Assembly: GCF_016900875.1 (NCBI RefSeq)
Contig: NZ_JAFEUM010000010.1
Span: 51,873-115,872 of the forward strand
Reading direction: 5' to 3'
Length of the DNA stretch: 64,000 nucleotides
Source: Vibrio ulleungensis
GTDB taxonomy: Bacteria > Pseudomonadota > Gammaproteobacteria > Enterobacterales > Vibrionaceae
Position 1 is the stretch's first letter. Every line of letters begins with the position of its first letter. Both the position numbers and the translations under genes were made by a program. This document shows, one piece after another, positions 9,183-17,588 of the stretch. The notes beneath the pieces were generated by a model that was given only the letters and a program-made list of their open reading frames with translations, was not told the origin of the DNA and made no database searches.

Positions 9183-9208
9183 AACGCCGCTACCGAAGTA
9201 GCGGCGTT
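9183..9208 (-). terminator. Strong UUCG hairpin between binding-protein and ATPase genes
   Basis: On the minus strand, AACGCCGCTAC and GTAGCGGCGTT form a perfect 11-pair stem closed by C(TTCG)G, a very stable tetraloop. It sits about 20 bases after the binding-protein stop and about 170 bases before the ATPase start. The T-rich tail is weak, so it is more likely an attenuator or an mRNA-stabilising hairpin than a full stop. Such a hairpin would give more binding protein than membrane components. Confidence 0.65.
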
Positions 9209-9226
9209 AATAATCAACTAGTGTGA

Positions 9227-10225
9227 TTAGATGTTACAAGTGTTGTCAGCCATGTAGTCGTGTACAACGATCTCGCCAGCAATGATTTTTTGCTGTAGTT
9301 CTGCTGCGTACGCTTCCATTTCAGCTGTAATAAGTGGTTTGTTGTGCTCGTCGTAAGCCCACTCAACAGCGCCTTCTTTAAGGCCTAGAACCTTAATACC
9401 AGGCTCCCAAGTGCCTTCCATCGCTTCTTCCCAAGAGCCGTAAGCAGAAACACCTACTTTCTTAACCATAGAAGTTAGCATGCTACCTGATTGAAGGTGG
9501 TTTTGGTTTGAGTCAACACCGATTGCGTATTTGCCTGCGTCAGCGGCTGCTTGGTAAACACCAAGACCAGTACCGCCAGCTGCTGCGAAGATAACATCAG
9601 CATCTTTAGACATTTGAGACTTAGCAAGCTCAGAACCTTTTGCAGGATCCGCAAACGCTGCAGGTGTAGAACCTGTCATGTTTTCTAGTACAGTGATGTC
9701 GCTAGATGCGTAAACAGCACCTTGCTTGTAGCCACATGCAAACTTACGAATTAGAGGGATGTCCATGCCGCCAACGAAACCAACAGTGTTAGTTTTAGAC
9801 GCTTTTGCAGCTAGTGCACCGACTAGGAATGAACCTTCGTGCTCTTTATAAACGATAGATTGAACGTTTGGCTTGTCCACAACCATATCGATGATTGTGA
9901 ATTTGATATCTGGGTATTCTGTCGCTACTTTTTCAACGGCTGATGCCATGTTGAAACCAACTGCAACGATTGGGCTAAAGCCACGGCTTGCTAGACGACG
10001 AAGGCCTTGCTCACGCTGTGCTTCGTTCTGAGGTTCGAATTCACGAACATCAATACCTTTGTCTTTTTTGAATACTTCAACGCCGTTACGGAAAACCGCT
10101 TCGTTGAAAGATTTGTCGAACTTACCAGCTGTATCATAAACAACGGCTGGTTTAGCATCTGCTAGTGCAGTGAAAGACGCAATAGAAAGCGCAACTGCAG
10201 AAAGAGTAGTAGTGAGTTTTTTCAC
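9227..10225 (-). CDS. Periplasmic BMP-family nucleoside-binding protein
   Basis: The 332-residue protein starts at GTG with AGGA about 9 bases upstream. It has a standard signal peptide with likely cleavage after ALA at residue 22, and no lipobox cysteine, unlike the lipid-anchored homologues of Gram-positive bacteria and spirochetes. The BMP/PnrA fold shows in YDTAGKFDKSFNEAV, VGFVGGMDIPLIRKF and DVIFAAAGGTGLGVYQAA. Family members bind purine or pyrimidine nucleosides. It is the first gene of the importer operon. An alternative specificity within the family cannot be excluded from sequence. Confidence 0.88.
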   Translation of the reverse strand: MKKLTTTLSAVALSIASFTALADAKPAVVYDTAGKFDKSFNEAVFRNGVEVFKKDKGIDVREFEPQNEAQREQGLRRLASRGFSPIVAVGFNMASAVEKVATEYPDIKFTIIDMVVDKPNVQSIVYKEHEGSFLVGALAAKASKTNTVGFVGGMDIPLIRKFACGYKQGAVYASSDITVLENMTGSTPAAFADPAKGSELAKSQMSKDADVIFAAAGGTGLGVYQAAADAGKYAIGVDSNQNHLQSGSMLTSMVKKVGVSAYGSWEEAMEGTWEPGIKVLGLKEGAVEWAYDEHNKPLITAEMEAYAAELQQKIIAGEIVVHDYMADNTCNI

Positions 10226-10383
10226 GAGACAATTCCTAGTTTTAAGAAGTTATTTCCTTGTTGACTCACAGACTTGTACATGGAGTCAAAAACTTCTTCG
10301 TATGCGGTCAAACAATTAAAATTGAATGTAAAAGAGCAATCCGCACCGAATTGACAGGGATTTTACACTTTTATGGCGTGAAT

Positions 10384-10407
10384 TAAAGTGAGATTGAACT
10401 CACTTTA
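10384..10407. repeat. Perfect 9-bp inverted repeat, operator-like
   Basis: TAAAGTGAG (10384-10392) and CTCACTTTA (10399-10407) are exact inverted copies separated by ATTGAA. The GTGA and TCAC cores are eight bases apart, whereas CRP sites need six, so this is not a standard CRP box. The position, about 160 bases before the binding-protein start, fits an operator for the importer operon. Confidence 0.6.
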
Positions 10408-10504
10408 CTAGACCTAACCTGTAAGCTAATTACGTGAATTCCTTATAGAAAAACGATTAGCTTCAAATTTTCATGTATACACTAGTTACTTTAATACAAT
10501 TTTA

Positions 10505-10520
10505 TGTGATCTAGCTCAAT
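10505..10520. promoter_or_regulatory. CRP-like site
   Basis: TGTGA-TCTAGC-TCAAT matches the CRP consensus in eight of ten informative positions. It lies between the divergent importer operon and yjjV; which one it serves is not clear. Confidence 0.45.
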
Positions 10521-10644
10521 ATTGCTGACCAGAGAGAGAGGAAAAAAAGCACAGCAAATTGTTTAATAAATATTCATTTTAGCGTTTGCGTTCAAAATAT
10601 CCCCCGCTTATCCTTAGATTTTCTCCGTCAAAGAGTTGTCACAG

Positions 10645-11412
10645 ATGTACTTCGACACGCATTGCCATCTAGATTTCCCGGTTTTTGACGCTCAAATCGA
10701 CCAGTGGCTAAAAAAGCTTCAGTTAGAGCAGGTTTCTCATATTTGCGTTCCCTCAGTTGGCCCCTCAAATTGGCAGCGCGTTATGCAACTAGGAAAGCGA
10801 TACCCAGATCAAGTTTATTGCGCTTTAGGTATCCATCCGTGTTTTCTTCCGGTTCAAAGTGATTCCATTGCACAATTAACCAACCTTGTGCAAACCCATC
10901 GGCATGTTCTTAGTGCCATTGGCGAGATTGGCTTAGATGGTCGCTTTAATAATGATAACCAACAAGAACATATTTTCGCCGAGCAGTTAACGCTAGCAAA
11001 AACAGTTGAATTACCGGTTTTGGTTCATTGCGTTAAACGGCACCACCGTCTTATGCCCATGCTAAAACAAGCTGCGTTAAATAAAGCAGGAGTCATTCAC
11101 GCTTTTACGGGGGACTATAAAACAGCCTCTAGCTATATAGATATGGGATTTAAGCTTGGAGTTGGCGCGAGTTTCATGTGGCCGTCAGCCAGACCGCTCA
11201 GAGATGTGCTCAGTAAGCTCCCACTGCAAGCACTTGTTTTTGAAACCGACGCTCCCGATATGCCACTGCCGGGTCATAAAAAAGGCGATGCTACGCCACT
11301 CGATGTTATCAATGTCGCTAAAAACTTTGCCTCACTAAGAAAAGAATCAACAAAAATGGTAATAGATTCGATTTATGAAAGCTCTTGTATGATTTTTAGA
11401 CGAGATGCCTAG
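10645..11412 (+). CDS. yjjV: TatD-family metal-dependent hydrolase YjjV
   Basis: The ATG at 10645 (255 residues) is chosen because MYFDTHCHLDFPVF puts the metal-binding HxH at the usual place; a TTG three codons earlier is possible. Further metal ligands appear in GEIGLDGRF, LVHCVKRH, IHAFTG and FETDAPDMPLPG. TatD proteins are TIM-barrel nucleases/hydrolases; YjjV itself has no firmly known substrate. Its place beside the deo genes is the same as in E. coli. Confidence 0.88.
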   Translation: MYFDTHCHLDFPVFDAQIDQWLKKLQLEQVSHICVPSVGPSNWQRVMQLGKRYPDQVYCALGIHPCFLPVQSDSIAQLTNLVQTHRHVLSAIGEIGLDGRFNNDNQQEHIFAEQLTLAKTVELPVLVHCVKRHHRLMPMLKQAALNKAGVIHAFTGDYKTASSYIDMGFKLGVGASFMWPSARPLRDVLSKLPLQALVFETDAPDMPLPGHKKGDATPLDVINVAKNFASLRKESTKMVIDSIYESSCMIFRRDA

Positions 11413-11552
11413 TGCTTTTCGTCTTTTTTATATTTGTTTAGCTCTACAAAGAATAATTCTGGTTAATTTCTCAGCTCAGTAGCACTAAAACAACATTTTT
11501 AGTGATTGCCACTTTTTATTTAAACGTTTGCCTCGTATAATGCCGCGCGAAA

Positions 11553-11602
11553 TGTGGCTCTCATCACATTTAGTCTAAATCTGGGTTCTTATAATCCCGC
11601 TG
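11553..11602 (+). promoter_or_regulatory. nupC: CRP-dependent promoter of nupC
   Basis: TGTGG-CTCTCA-TCACA (11553-11568) matches the CRP consensus at nine of ten positions. A perfect TATAAT follows at 11590-11595. The implied transcription start near 11602 puts the CRP site centre at about -41.5, the class II position. A second TATAAT lies at 11536-11541, preceded by AAACGTTTGC (11522-11531), a possible LacI-family (CytR/PurR-like) half-site. Confidence 0.7.
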
Positions 11603-11661
11603 AAAATTTTTTAAACCATACTTATCTCTGGCCATTAACCATCTAAAATAGGCAACTTAAT

Positions 11662-12906
11662 ATGAGCATCTTAATGAGTCTTGTCGGTATAGTGGTGCTA
11701 CTAGGCATCGCATTCCTGCTGTCAGACAACCGAAAAGCAATTAACCTACGTACTGTTGGTGGCGCGTTTGCCATCCAATTTATCCTAGGTGCATTTATCC
11801 TTTATGTTCCTTGGGGTAAAGACATCCTAAAAAGCATTTCTGATGGTGTCTCTAATGTCATCAATTACGGCGCGGATGGTACAGCATTCTTGTTCGGTAG
11901 CTTGGTCAACTTTTCAGTCGATGGTATCGGCTTCATTTTTGCGTTCCAAGTACTACCAACTCTAATATTCTTCTCTGCGTTGATTTCTGTTCTTTATTAC
12001 CTAGGCATTATGCAATGGGTCATCAAAATCATTGGTGGCGGATTGCACAAAGCGTTAGGGACATCTAAAGCTGAGTCTATGTCTGCTGCTGCAAACATTT
12101 TCGTAGGCCAAACAGAAGCCCCGCTTGTGGTACGTCCTTTCGTCCCTAAAATGACCAAGTCTGAGCTATTTGCCATTATGTGTGGTGGCTTGGCGTCAAT
12201 TGCGGGTGGTGTACTTGCAGGTTATGCGGCGATGGGAGTTAAAATTGAATACTTGGTTGCAGCGTCATTTATGGCAGCACCAGGTGGTCTATTGTTTGCG
12301 AAAATCATGATCCCAGAAACCGACAAGCCGGTTGATCAAATGGCGGACATTTCAGATAACAGCGCAAATAAGCCAGTTAACGTTATTGATGCCGCGGCCG
12401 AAGGTGCGACTTCAGGTCTTGGCCTCGCTCTTAATGTTGGTGCAATGCTGATAGCCTTTATTGGTCTTATTGCATTGATCAACGGCATGCTAGGTGGCAT
12501 CGGTGGATGGTTTGGTATGCCTGAACTGACTCTTGAGTTTATTCTAGGTTGGATTTTCTCGCCGCTCGCATTCCTTATTGGCGTCCCTTGGGAAGAAGCG
12601 GTTATTGCGGGTGAGTTCATCGGCCTTAAGACCGTAGCCAACGAATTTGTTGCCTACTCACAGTTTGCCCCTTACTTGGGTGATGGCGCTGAAGTCATTC
12701 TATCTGAGAAAACCAAGGCAATCATTTCGTTCTCATTGTGTGGCTTTGCCAACTTGTCTTCGATAGCGATTTTGCTTGGCGGCTTGGGCAGCATTGCACC
12801 AACACGCCGACACGACATCGCGAAAATGGGTGTTAAGGCTGTAATCGCGGGTACGCTATCAAACCTGATGGCGGCAACCATTGCAGGTCTGTTCATCTCG
12901 TTCTAA
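11662..12906 (+). CDS. nupC: NupC-family concentrative nucleoside transporter
   Basis: The 414-residue membrane protein matches the CNT family. It has an N-terminal three-helix region, then GQTEAPLVVRPF (substrate/sodium loop), an EEAVIAGEF segment and CGFANLSSIAILLGGLG near the C-terminus. CNT proteins import nucleosides using a sodium or proton gradient; the ion cannot be assigned here. The gene has its own CRP-type promoter and terminator, just upstream of the deo genes that break down the imported nucleosides. Confidence 0.92.
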   Translation: MSILMSLVGIVVLLGIAFLLSDNRKAINLRTVGGAFAIQFILGAFILYVPWGKDILKSISDGVSNVINYGADGTAFLFGSLVNFSVDGIGFIFAFQVLPTLIFFSALISVLYYLGIMQWVIKIIGGGLHKALGTSKAESMSAAANIFVGQTEAPLVVRPFVPKMTKSELFAIMCGGLASIAGGVLAGYAAMGVKIEYLVAASFMAAPGGLLFAKIMIPETDKPVDQMADISDNSANKPVNVIDAAAEGATSGLGLALNVGAMLIAFIGLIALINGMLGGIGGWFGMPELTLEFILGWIFSPLAFLIGVPWEEAVIAGEFIGLKTVANEFVAYSQFAPYLGDGAEVILSEKTKAIISFSLCGFANLSSIAILLGGLGSIAPTRRHDIAKMGVKAVIAGTLSNLMAATIAGLFISF

Positions 12907-12914
12907 CTATAAAT

Positions 12915-12937
12915 GCCCCGGTATTACGGGGCTTTTT
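12915..12937 (+). terminator. Rho-independent terminator after nupC
   Basis: GCCCCG and CGGGGC pair around GTATTA, followed by five T residues. It begins 9 bases after the nupC stop and separates nupC from the xapX-deo unit. Confidence 0.85.
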
Positions 12938-13082
12938 CAGCAAAATAAGTAACTTAAGTGCAGCCAAGCAAGTAGAGTCGAAGGTTTTTTGAGATACAAA
13001 CCGTTTGCTTTAATGTGAAGGGTCCAACCCGAGCTTGGTTTAGCACTATACTTTTAGACAATAAAAAAATGAGAATTTAACT

Positions 13083-13253
13083 ATGAGTGAAGTATTAATG
13101 GCCATGGCCGCAGGTTTGGTATGTGGGCTGATTTTTTCGGCATTAAAACTGCCTATTCCTGCTCCACCAGTATTATCCGGTGTAATGGGTATTGTAGGTG
13201 TTTACATCGGTGGCATCAGCTACCAATGGATCGTGGAACGTTTCTTTAGCTAA
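13083..13253 (+). CDS. Small XapX-family membrane protein
   Basis: A 56-residue frame from ATG at 13083 begins MSEVLMAMAAGLVCGLIFS and contains KLPIPAPPVLSGVMGIVGVY, the XapX (DUF1427) pattern: two short hydrophobic helices around a proline-rich turn. The name comes from the xanthosine operon, but no biochemical role is established. It lies between nupC and deoC, 60 bases before deoC, and probably starts the deo transcript. A weak TATACT at 13047-13052 could be its -10 element. The location suggests a role in nucleoside or deoxyribose transport, which is an inference. Confidence 0.8.
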   Translation: MSEVLMAMAAGLVCGLIFSALKLPIPAPPVLSGVMGIVGVYIGGISYQWIVERFFS

Positions 13254-13313
13254 TTGAATCAGGTTGCCCAAGACGAGCAACCTTAAACAGAAAGAATTTA
13301 AGTGGAGAGTGGA

Positions 13314-14090
13314 ATGAGCGAATTAAAAGCAGCAGCATTGCGAGCGCTGAAATTGATGGATTTGACGACCCTAAATGACGACGACACTGACCAGAAGGTT
13401 ATCGAGTTGTGTCATGCAGCTAAGTCTCCAGTAGGTAACACCGCTGCAATCTGTATTTACCCGCGCTTTATCCCAATAGCCAAAAAAACATTGCGCGAGC
13501 AAGGTACACCTGATGTACGCATTGCGACCGTGACGAATTTCCCTCATGGTAATGATGATATCGATATCGCTGTGACTGAAACCAAAGCGGCTATTGCTTA
13601 CGGTGCCGATGAAGTGGATGTGGTTTTCCCATATCGTGCACTTATTAGCGGCGATGAATCATTAGGTTTTGAGCTGGTTAAACAGTGTAAAGAAGCCTGT
13701 GGCGACACCCTACTTAAAGTTATTATTGAAGTCGGTGAGTTGAAAGAAGAAGCTCTTATCAAAAAAGCGTCTGAAATTTCAATTAAAGCTGGAGCGGATT
13801 TCATTAAGACATCGACCGGTAAAGTACCTGTGAATGCAACTCCAGAATATGCACGCATGATGCTTGAAGTTATTCGCGATATGGGTGTAGCTCAATCTGT
13901 TGGCTTTAAACCTGCTGGTGGCGTTCGCACCGCTGATGACGCGGCTGCCTACCTAGCGATGGCCGATGAAATTCTTGGTGATGATTGGGTAGATGCAAGA
14001 CATTACCGTTTTGGTGCTTCTAGTCTGTTAACGAACCTATTAAACACGCTCGACGTTTCTGACGAAAAAGCGGACCCAACAGCTTACTAA
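13314..14090 (+). CDS. deoC: Deoxyribose-phosphate aldolase
   Basis: The ATG at 13314 gives 258 residues (E. coli 259) and has GGAGAG upstream; a GTG four codons earlier is less likely. The Schiff-base lysine is in ADFIKTSTGK, and GFKPAGGVRT carries the second conserved lysine. The enzyme splits 2-deoxyribose-5-phosphate into glyceraldehyde-3-phosphate and acetaldehyde. It is the first enzyme gene of the deoC-deoA-deoB-deoD series. A hairpin with arms AGGTTGC/GCAACCT (13261-13283) lies just before it and has no T-tail. Confidence 0.95.
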   Translation: MSELKAAALRALKLMDLTTLNDDDTDQKVIELCHAAKSPVGNTAAICIYPRFIPIAKKTLREQGTPDVRIATVTNFPHGNDDIDIAVTETKAAIAYGADEVDVVFPYRALISGDESLGFELVKQCKEACGDTLLKVIIEVGELKEEALIKKASEISIKAGADFIKTSTGKVPVNATPEYARMMLEVIRDMGVAQSVGFKPAGGVRTADDAAAYLAMADEILGDDWVDARHYRFGASSLLTNLLNTLDVSDEKADPTAY

Positions 14091-14149
14091 CCGTTTGGGC
14101 AACAGTGGCTTATGCTCGCTGTTGCCAATTTCCTGTTTTGGATAAATCT

Positions 14150-15478
14150 ATGTACTTACCTCAAGAAATCATTCGCAAAAAGCGCGATGGAGAAGTGCTG
14201 ACTCGTGAAGAGATCCAGTTTTTCATTCAAGGTGTGGCTAAGAATACGGTCTCCGAAGGCCAAATTGCTGCATTTGCCATGGCGATTTTTTTCCAAGAAA
14301 TGACCATGGATGAACGTATCGCATTAACTTGTGCTATGCGTGATTCGGGCATGGTGATCAATTGGGATCATATGGGTTTTGACGGCCCAATCGTTGATAA
14401 ACACTCAACGGGAGGCGTTGGAGACGTAACCTCGCTAATGCTTGGCCCTATGGTGGCAGCATGTGGCGGTTTTGTTCCGATGATTTCGGGTCGCGGCTTG
14501 GGTCATACGGGCGGTACATTAGATAAGCTAGAGTCCATTCCAGGATACAATATCACCCCAGATAACCAAGTGTTTGGTGACGTTACTAAAAAAGCGGGTG
14601 TTGCAATCATTGGTCAAACGGGCGATCTTGCTCCTGCAGATAAACGTGTTTATGCGACCCGTGACATTACTGCAACCGTCGACAATATCTCTTTAATTAC
14701 GGCATCGATTTTATCTAAAAAACTGGCTGCTGGGTTAGACTCCTTAGTCATGGATGTTAAAGTGGGCTCTGGCGCATTCATGCCAACCTACGAAGCATCA
14801 GAAGAGTTAGCGAAATCTATTGTGGCGGTTGCTAACGGTGCAGGGACAAATACCACGGCAATTCTTACCGATATGAACCAAGTATTGGCGTCATCTGCCG
14901 GTAATGCCGTTGAAGTCCGTGAAGCGGTTCGCTTTTTAACTGGGGAATATAAAAACCCCCGTCTCTATGAAATTACCATGGCTTCCTGCGCTGAAATGCT
15001 GCTACTGGGTAAATTAGCTAAGTCTGAAGAGGAAGCCCGTCAGAAACTCGACCGTGCTCTAGACAGTGGCGAAGCTGCACAGAGATTTGGTCAAATGGTG
15101 CATGGCCTTGGTGGCCCTGCTGATTTCATCGAAAGCTACGATGATTATTTAGACACTGCTGAGGTGGTTAAGCCTGTCTTTGCAGATACTGCCGGCACAG
15201 TTTCCGCTATGGATACTCGTGCTATTGGAATGGCGGTGGTAGGCATGGGCGGCGGACGACGCGTTGCCACTGATACCATTGACTACGCTGTGGGTTTTGA
15301 TGGCTTTGTTCGATTAGGCGAACAAGTGACAAGTCAAACACCACTGGCCACCATTCATGCGCGAAATGAACAACAATGGCAACAAGCGGCGAATGAGCTC
15401 AAACAAGCCATTGAAATAGGTACGAGTTACGCATCAACGCCTGATGTTTACCGAAAAATTCGTGCAAGCGACGTATAA
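14150..15478 (+). CDS. deoA: Thymidine phosphorylase
   Basis: The ATG at 14150 gives 442 residues beginning MYLPQEIIRKKRDGE, which aligns with E. coli DeoA (440). An in-frame upstream extension is rejected on that basis. The phosphate-binding glycine-rich motif VDKHSTGGVGDVTS and the segment SGRGLGHTGGTLDKLESI are intact. It converts thymidine and phosphate to thymine and deoxyribose-1-phosphate. It lies 59 bases after deoC and 18 before deoB. Confidence 0.95.
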   Translation: MYLPQEIIRKKRDGEVLTREEIQFFIQGVAKNTVSEGQIAAFAMAIFFQEMTMDERIALTCAMRDSGMVINWDHMGFDGPIVDKHSTGGVGDVTSLMLGPMVAACGGFVPMISGRGLGHTGGTLDKLESIPGYNITPDNQVFGDVTKKAGVAIIGQTGDLAPADKRVYATRDITATVDNISLITASILSKKLAAGLDSLVMDVKVGSGAFMPTYEASEELAKSIVAVANGAGTNTTAILTDMNQVLASSAGNAVEVREAVRFLTGEYKNPRLYEITMASCAEMLLLGKLAKSEEEARQKLDRALDSGEAAQRFGQMVHGLGGPADFIESYDDYLDTAEVVKPVFADTAGTVSAMDTRAIGMAVVGMGGGRRVATDTIDYAVGFDGFVRLGEQVTSQTPLATIHARNEQQWQQAANELKQAIEIGTSYASTPDVYRKIRASDV

Positions 15479-15496
15479 ACACAGGAAGGATTTCTT

Positions 15497-16717
15497 ATGA
15501 AACGTGCAATTATTTTAGTTTTAGATTCGTTTGGCATTGGCGCTTCAAAAGACGCTGTCGATTTTGGCGATGTAGGTTCAGATACCATGGGCCATATTGC
15601 GAAGGCCTGTGCTGAAGGAAAAGCAGACAGTGACACTCGAAAAGGTCCACTGCGTTTACCTAACTTGAGCAAGCTAGGTCTTACACTTGCTCACCAAGAA
15701 TCAACGGGCAGCTATGCACTTGGTATGGATCCGGCGAGCGACATTATAGGCGCTTACGGGCATGCGGCTGAGCTGTCTTCAGGAAAAGACACGCCGTCAG
15801 GTCACTGGGAAATTGCAGGTGTACCGGTGCTATTTGACTGGGGTTACTTTAGCGACAAGCAAGATAGTTTTCCTCAAGAGTTGCTCGATAAAATCGTTAA
15901 GCGTGCCAATCTACCTGGGTATCTAGGTAACTGCCATGCATCCGGTACTCAAGTGTTGGATGACTTAGGCGAAGAACACATGCAAACCGGCAAGCCTATT
16001 TTTTACACCTCGGCTGACTCGGTATTCCAAATTGCTTGCCATGAAGAGACTTATGGTCTGCAGAACCTATTGGACCTTTGCCACATCGTTCGTGAAGAAC
16101 TGGAAGACTACAATATTGGCCGCGTTATCGCGCGTCCATTTATTGGTGACAAAGCAGGTGCGTTTGAACGTACCGGAAACCGTCGAGATCTATCTGTTGA
16201 GCCACCTTCGGCCACCGTGCTACAGAAGTTGGTGGATGAAAAGCAGGGTAAAGTCATTTCAATAGGTAAAATTGCCGACATCTACGCTAATTGTGGGATC
16301 ACCGATAAAGTAAAAGCTACAGGGCTAGAAGCACTATTTGATGCAACGCTAGAGCAAGTTAAACAAGCCGGCGATGACTCGATTGTGTTTACTAACTTTG
16401 TTGATTTTGACTCAGCTTACGGCCATCGCCGTGATGTTGCAGGGTACGCGGCAGCGCTCGAGTACTTCGATTCTCGCTTGCCAGAGATTTACGGTCTTCT
16501 AAAAGCCGATGACGTGCTTATCTTAACCGCTGACCATGGCTGCGATCCTACATGGCCTGGTACTGACCATACCCGTGAGCATATCCCGGTATTGGTGTAC
16601 GGCGAAAAGGTGAAAGCAGGCTCTTTAGGTCTACGTGATACTTTTGCAGACATTGGTCAATCACTGGCTAGCCATTTTGGTACTAGTGACATGGACTACG
16701 GTAAAAACTTTCTATAA
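15497..16717 (+). CDS. deoB: Phosphopentomutase
   Basis: The 406-residue protein (E. coli 407) has the alkaline-phosphatase-superfamily metal sites: LDSFGIGASKDA at the N-terminus, a central SGKDTPSGHWE with the phosphorylated threonine, and TADHGCDPTWPGTDHTRE near the end. It interconverts (deoxy)ribose-1-phosphate and (deoxy)ribose-5-phosphate, linking DeoA and DeoD to DeoC. A good AGGAAGG ribosome binding site precedes it. Confidence 0.95.
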   Translation: MKRAIILVLDSFGIGASKDAVDFGDVGSDTMGHIAKACAEGKADSDTRKGPLRLPNLSKLGLTLAHQESTGSYALGMDPASDIIGAYGHAAELSSGKDTPSGHWEIAGVPVLFDWGYFSDKQDSFPQELLDKIVKRANLPGYLGNCHASGTQVLDDLGEEHMQTGKPIFYTSADSVFQIACHEETYGLQNLLDLCHIVREELEDYNIGRVIARPFIGDKAGAFERTGNRRDLSVEPPSATVLQKLVDEKQGKVISIGKIADIYANCGITDKVKATGLEALFDATLEQVKQAGDDSIVFTNFVDFDSAYGHRRDVAGYAAALEYFDSRLPEIYGLLKADDVLILTADHGCDPTWPGTDHTREHIPVLVYGEKVKAGSLGLRDTFADIGQSLASHFGTSDMDYGKNFL

Positions 16718-16743
16718 AACGCTCTCAACTTGAGTAATAGCAA

Positions 16744-16759
16744 CGGCGCTTAGGCGCCG
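16744..16759 (+). other. Hairpin between deoB and deoD
   Basis: CGGCGC and GCGCCG form a six-pair GC stem with a TTAG loop. There is no T-run, so it is more likely an mRNA processing or stability element than a terminator. Confidence 0.45.
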
Positions 16760-16789
16760 ACAAACAACAATTTAACAAGGAATATTTGA

Positions 16790-17503
16790 ATGGCTACTCC
16801 ACATATTAATGCAGAAATGGGTGATTTCGCTGACGTTGTTTTGATGCCTGGCGACCCAATTCGTGCAAAATACATCGCAGACACTTTTCTAGACGACGTC
16901 GTTCAAGTCTGTGACGTACGTAATATGTACGGTTTTACTGGTACGTACAAAGGTCGTAAGATTTCGGTTATGGGCCACGGTATGGGTATCCCATCGTGCT
17001 CTATCTACGTAACTGAGCTAATTAAAGACTTTGGCGTGAAGAAGATCATCCGCGTAGGTAGCTGTGGCGCAGTAAGCAAAGACGTAAAATTGCGTGATGT
17101 GGTTATTGGTATGGGTGCTTGTACTGACTCAAAAGTGAACCGTATCCGTTTTAAAGATCACGACTTTGCTGCGATTGCAGATTACGACATGGTGCACAAT
17201 GCCGTTGAAGCCGCAAAAGCGAAAGGCATCGATGTTAAAGTAGGTAACTTGTTCTCGGCTGAGCTGTTCTACACGCCAGATCCAGACATGTTTGATGTAC
17301 TTGATAAGTACGGCATCGTTGGTGTTGAAATGGAAGCCGCAGGCATCTATGGCGTTGCTGCTGAGTATGGCGCAAAAGCACTGGCAATTTGTACTGTATC
17401 GGATCACATTAAAACAGGCGAGCAAACCACTTCAGATGAGCGTGCGACAACGTTTAATGAAATGATGGAAATTGCATTAGATTCTGTTCTATTAGGCGAC
17501 TAA
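16790..17503 (+). CDS. deoD: Purine nucleoside phosphorylase, DeoD type
   Basis: The 237-residue product starts MATPHINAEMGDFADVVLMPGDP and is nearly collinear with E. coli DeoD (239). GHGMGIPSCSIY, RVGSCGA, GVEMEAAGIY and CTVSDHI carry phosphate- and nucleoside-binding residues. It splits purine (deoxy)nucleosides into base and (deoxy)ribose-1-phosphate. It is the last deo gene, followed by a strong terminator. Confidence 0.96.
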   Translation: MATPHINAEMGDFADVVLMPGDPIRAKYIADTFLDDVVQVCDVRNMYGFTGTYKGRKISVMGHGMGIPSCSIYVTELIKDFGVKKIIRVGSCGAVSKDVKLRDVVIGMGACTDSKVNRIRFKDHDFAAIADYDMVHNAVEAAKAKGIDVKVGNLFSAELFYTPDPDMFDVLDKYGIVGVEMEAAGIYGVAAEYGAKALAICTVSDHIKTGEQTTSDERATTFNEMMEIALDSVLLGD

Positions 17504-17522
17504 TCGCGTCCTAACGTAGATT

Positions 17523-17563
17523 AAAAAAAGCCGAACTGAATGTTTTCAGTTCGGCTTTTTTAT
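17523..17563. terminator. Bidirectional terminator between deoD and ytjB
   Basis: GCCGAACTGA (17530-17539) pairs perfectly with TCAGTTCGGC (17546-17555). T-runs follow on both strands, so it can end deoD and the convergent minus-strand gene. Confidence 0.9.
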
Positions 17564-17588
17564 TGTCTCGATATATTGGCTATAAAAC

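Larger units (their letters stand above)
10226..10644. other. Divergent regulatory region between BMP operon and yjjV
   Basis: This gap of about 420 bases is AT-rich and has no open frame of interest. It holds a 24-base inverted repeat (10384-10407), a second repeat pair AAGCTAAT (10423-10430) / ATTAGCTT (10456-10463), a CRP-like site (10505-10520) and an AGCGTTTGCGT half-site (10581-10591). A TTGACA occurs at 10351-10356 without a convincing -10 partner. It presumably carries promoters for both flanking units. Confidence 0.6.

Noticed and set aside
10385..10406. CRP site reading of the AAAGTGAG/CTCACTTT repeat
   Set aside because: The GTGA and TCAC cores are eight bases apart, not six.
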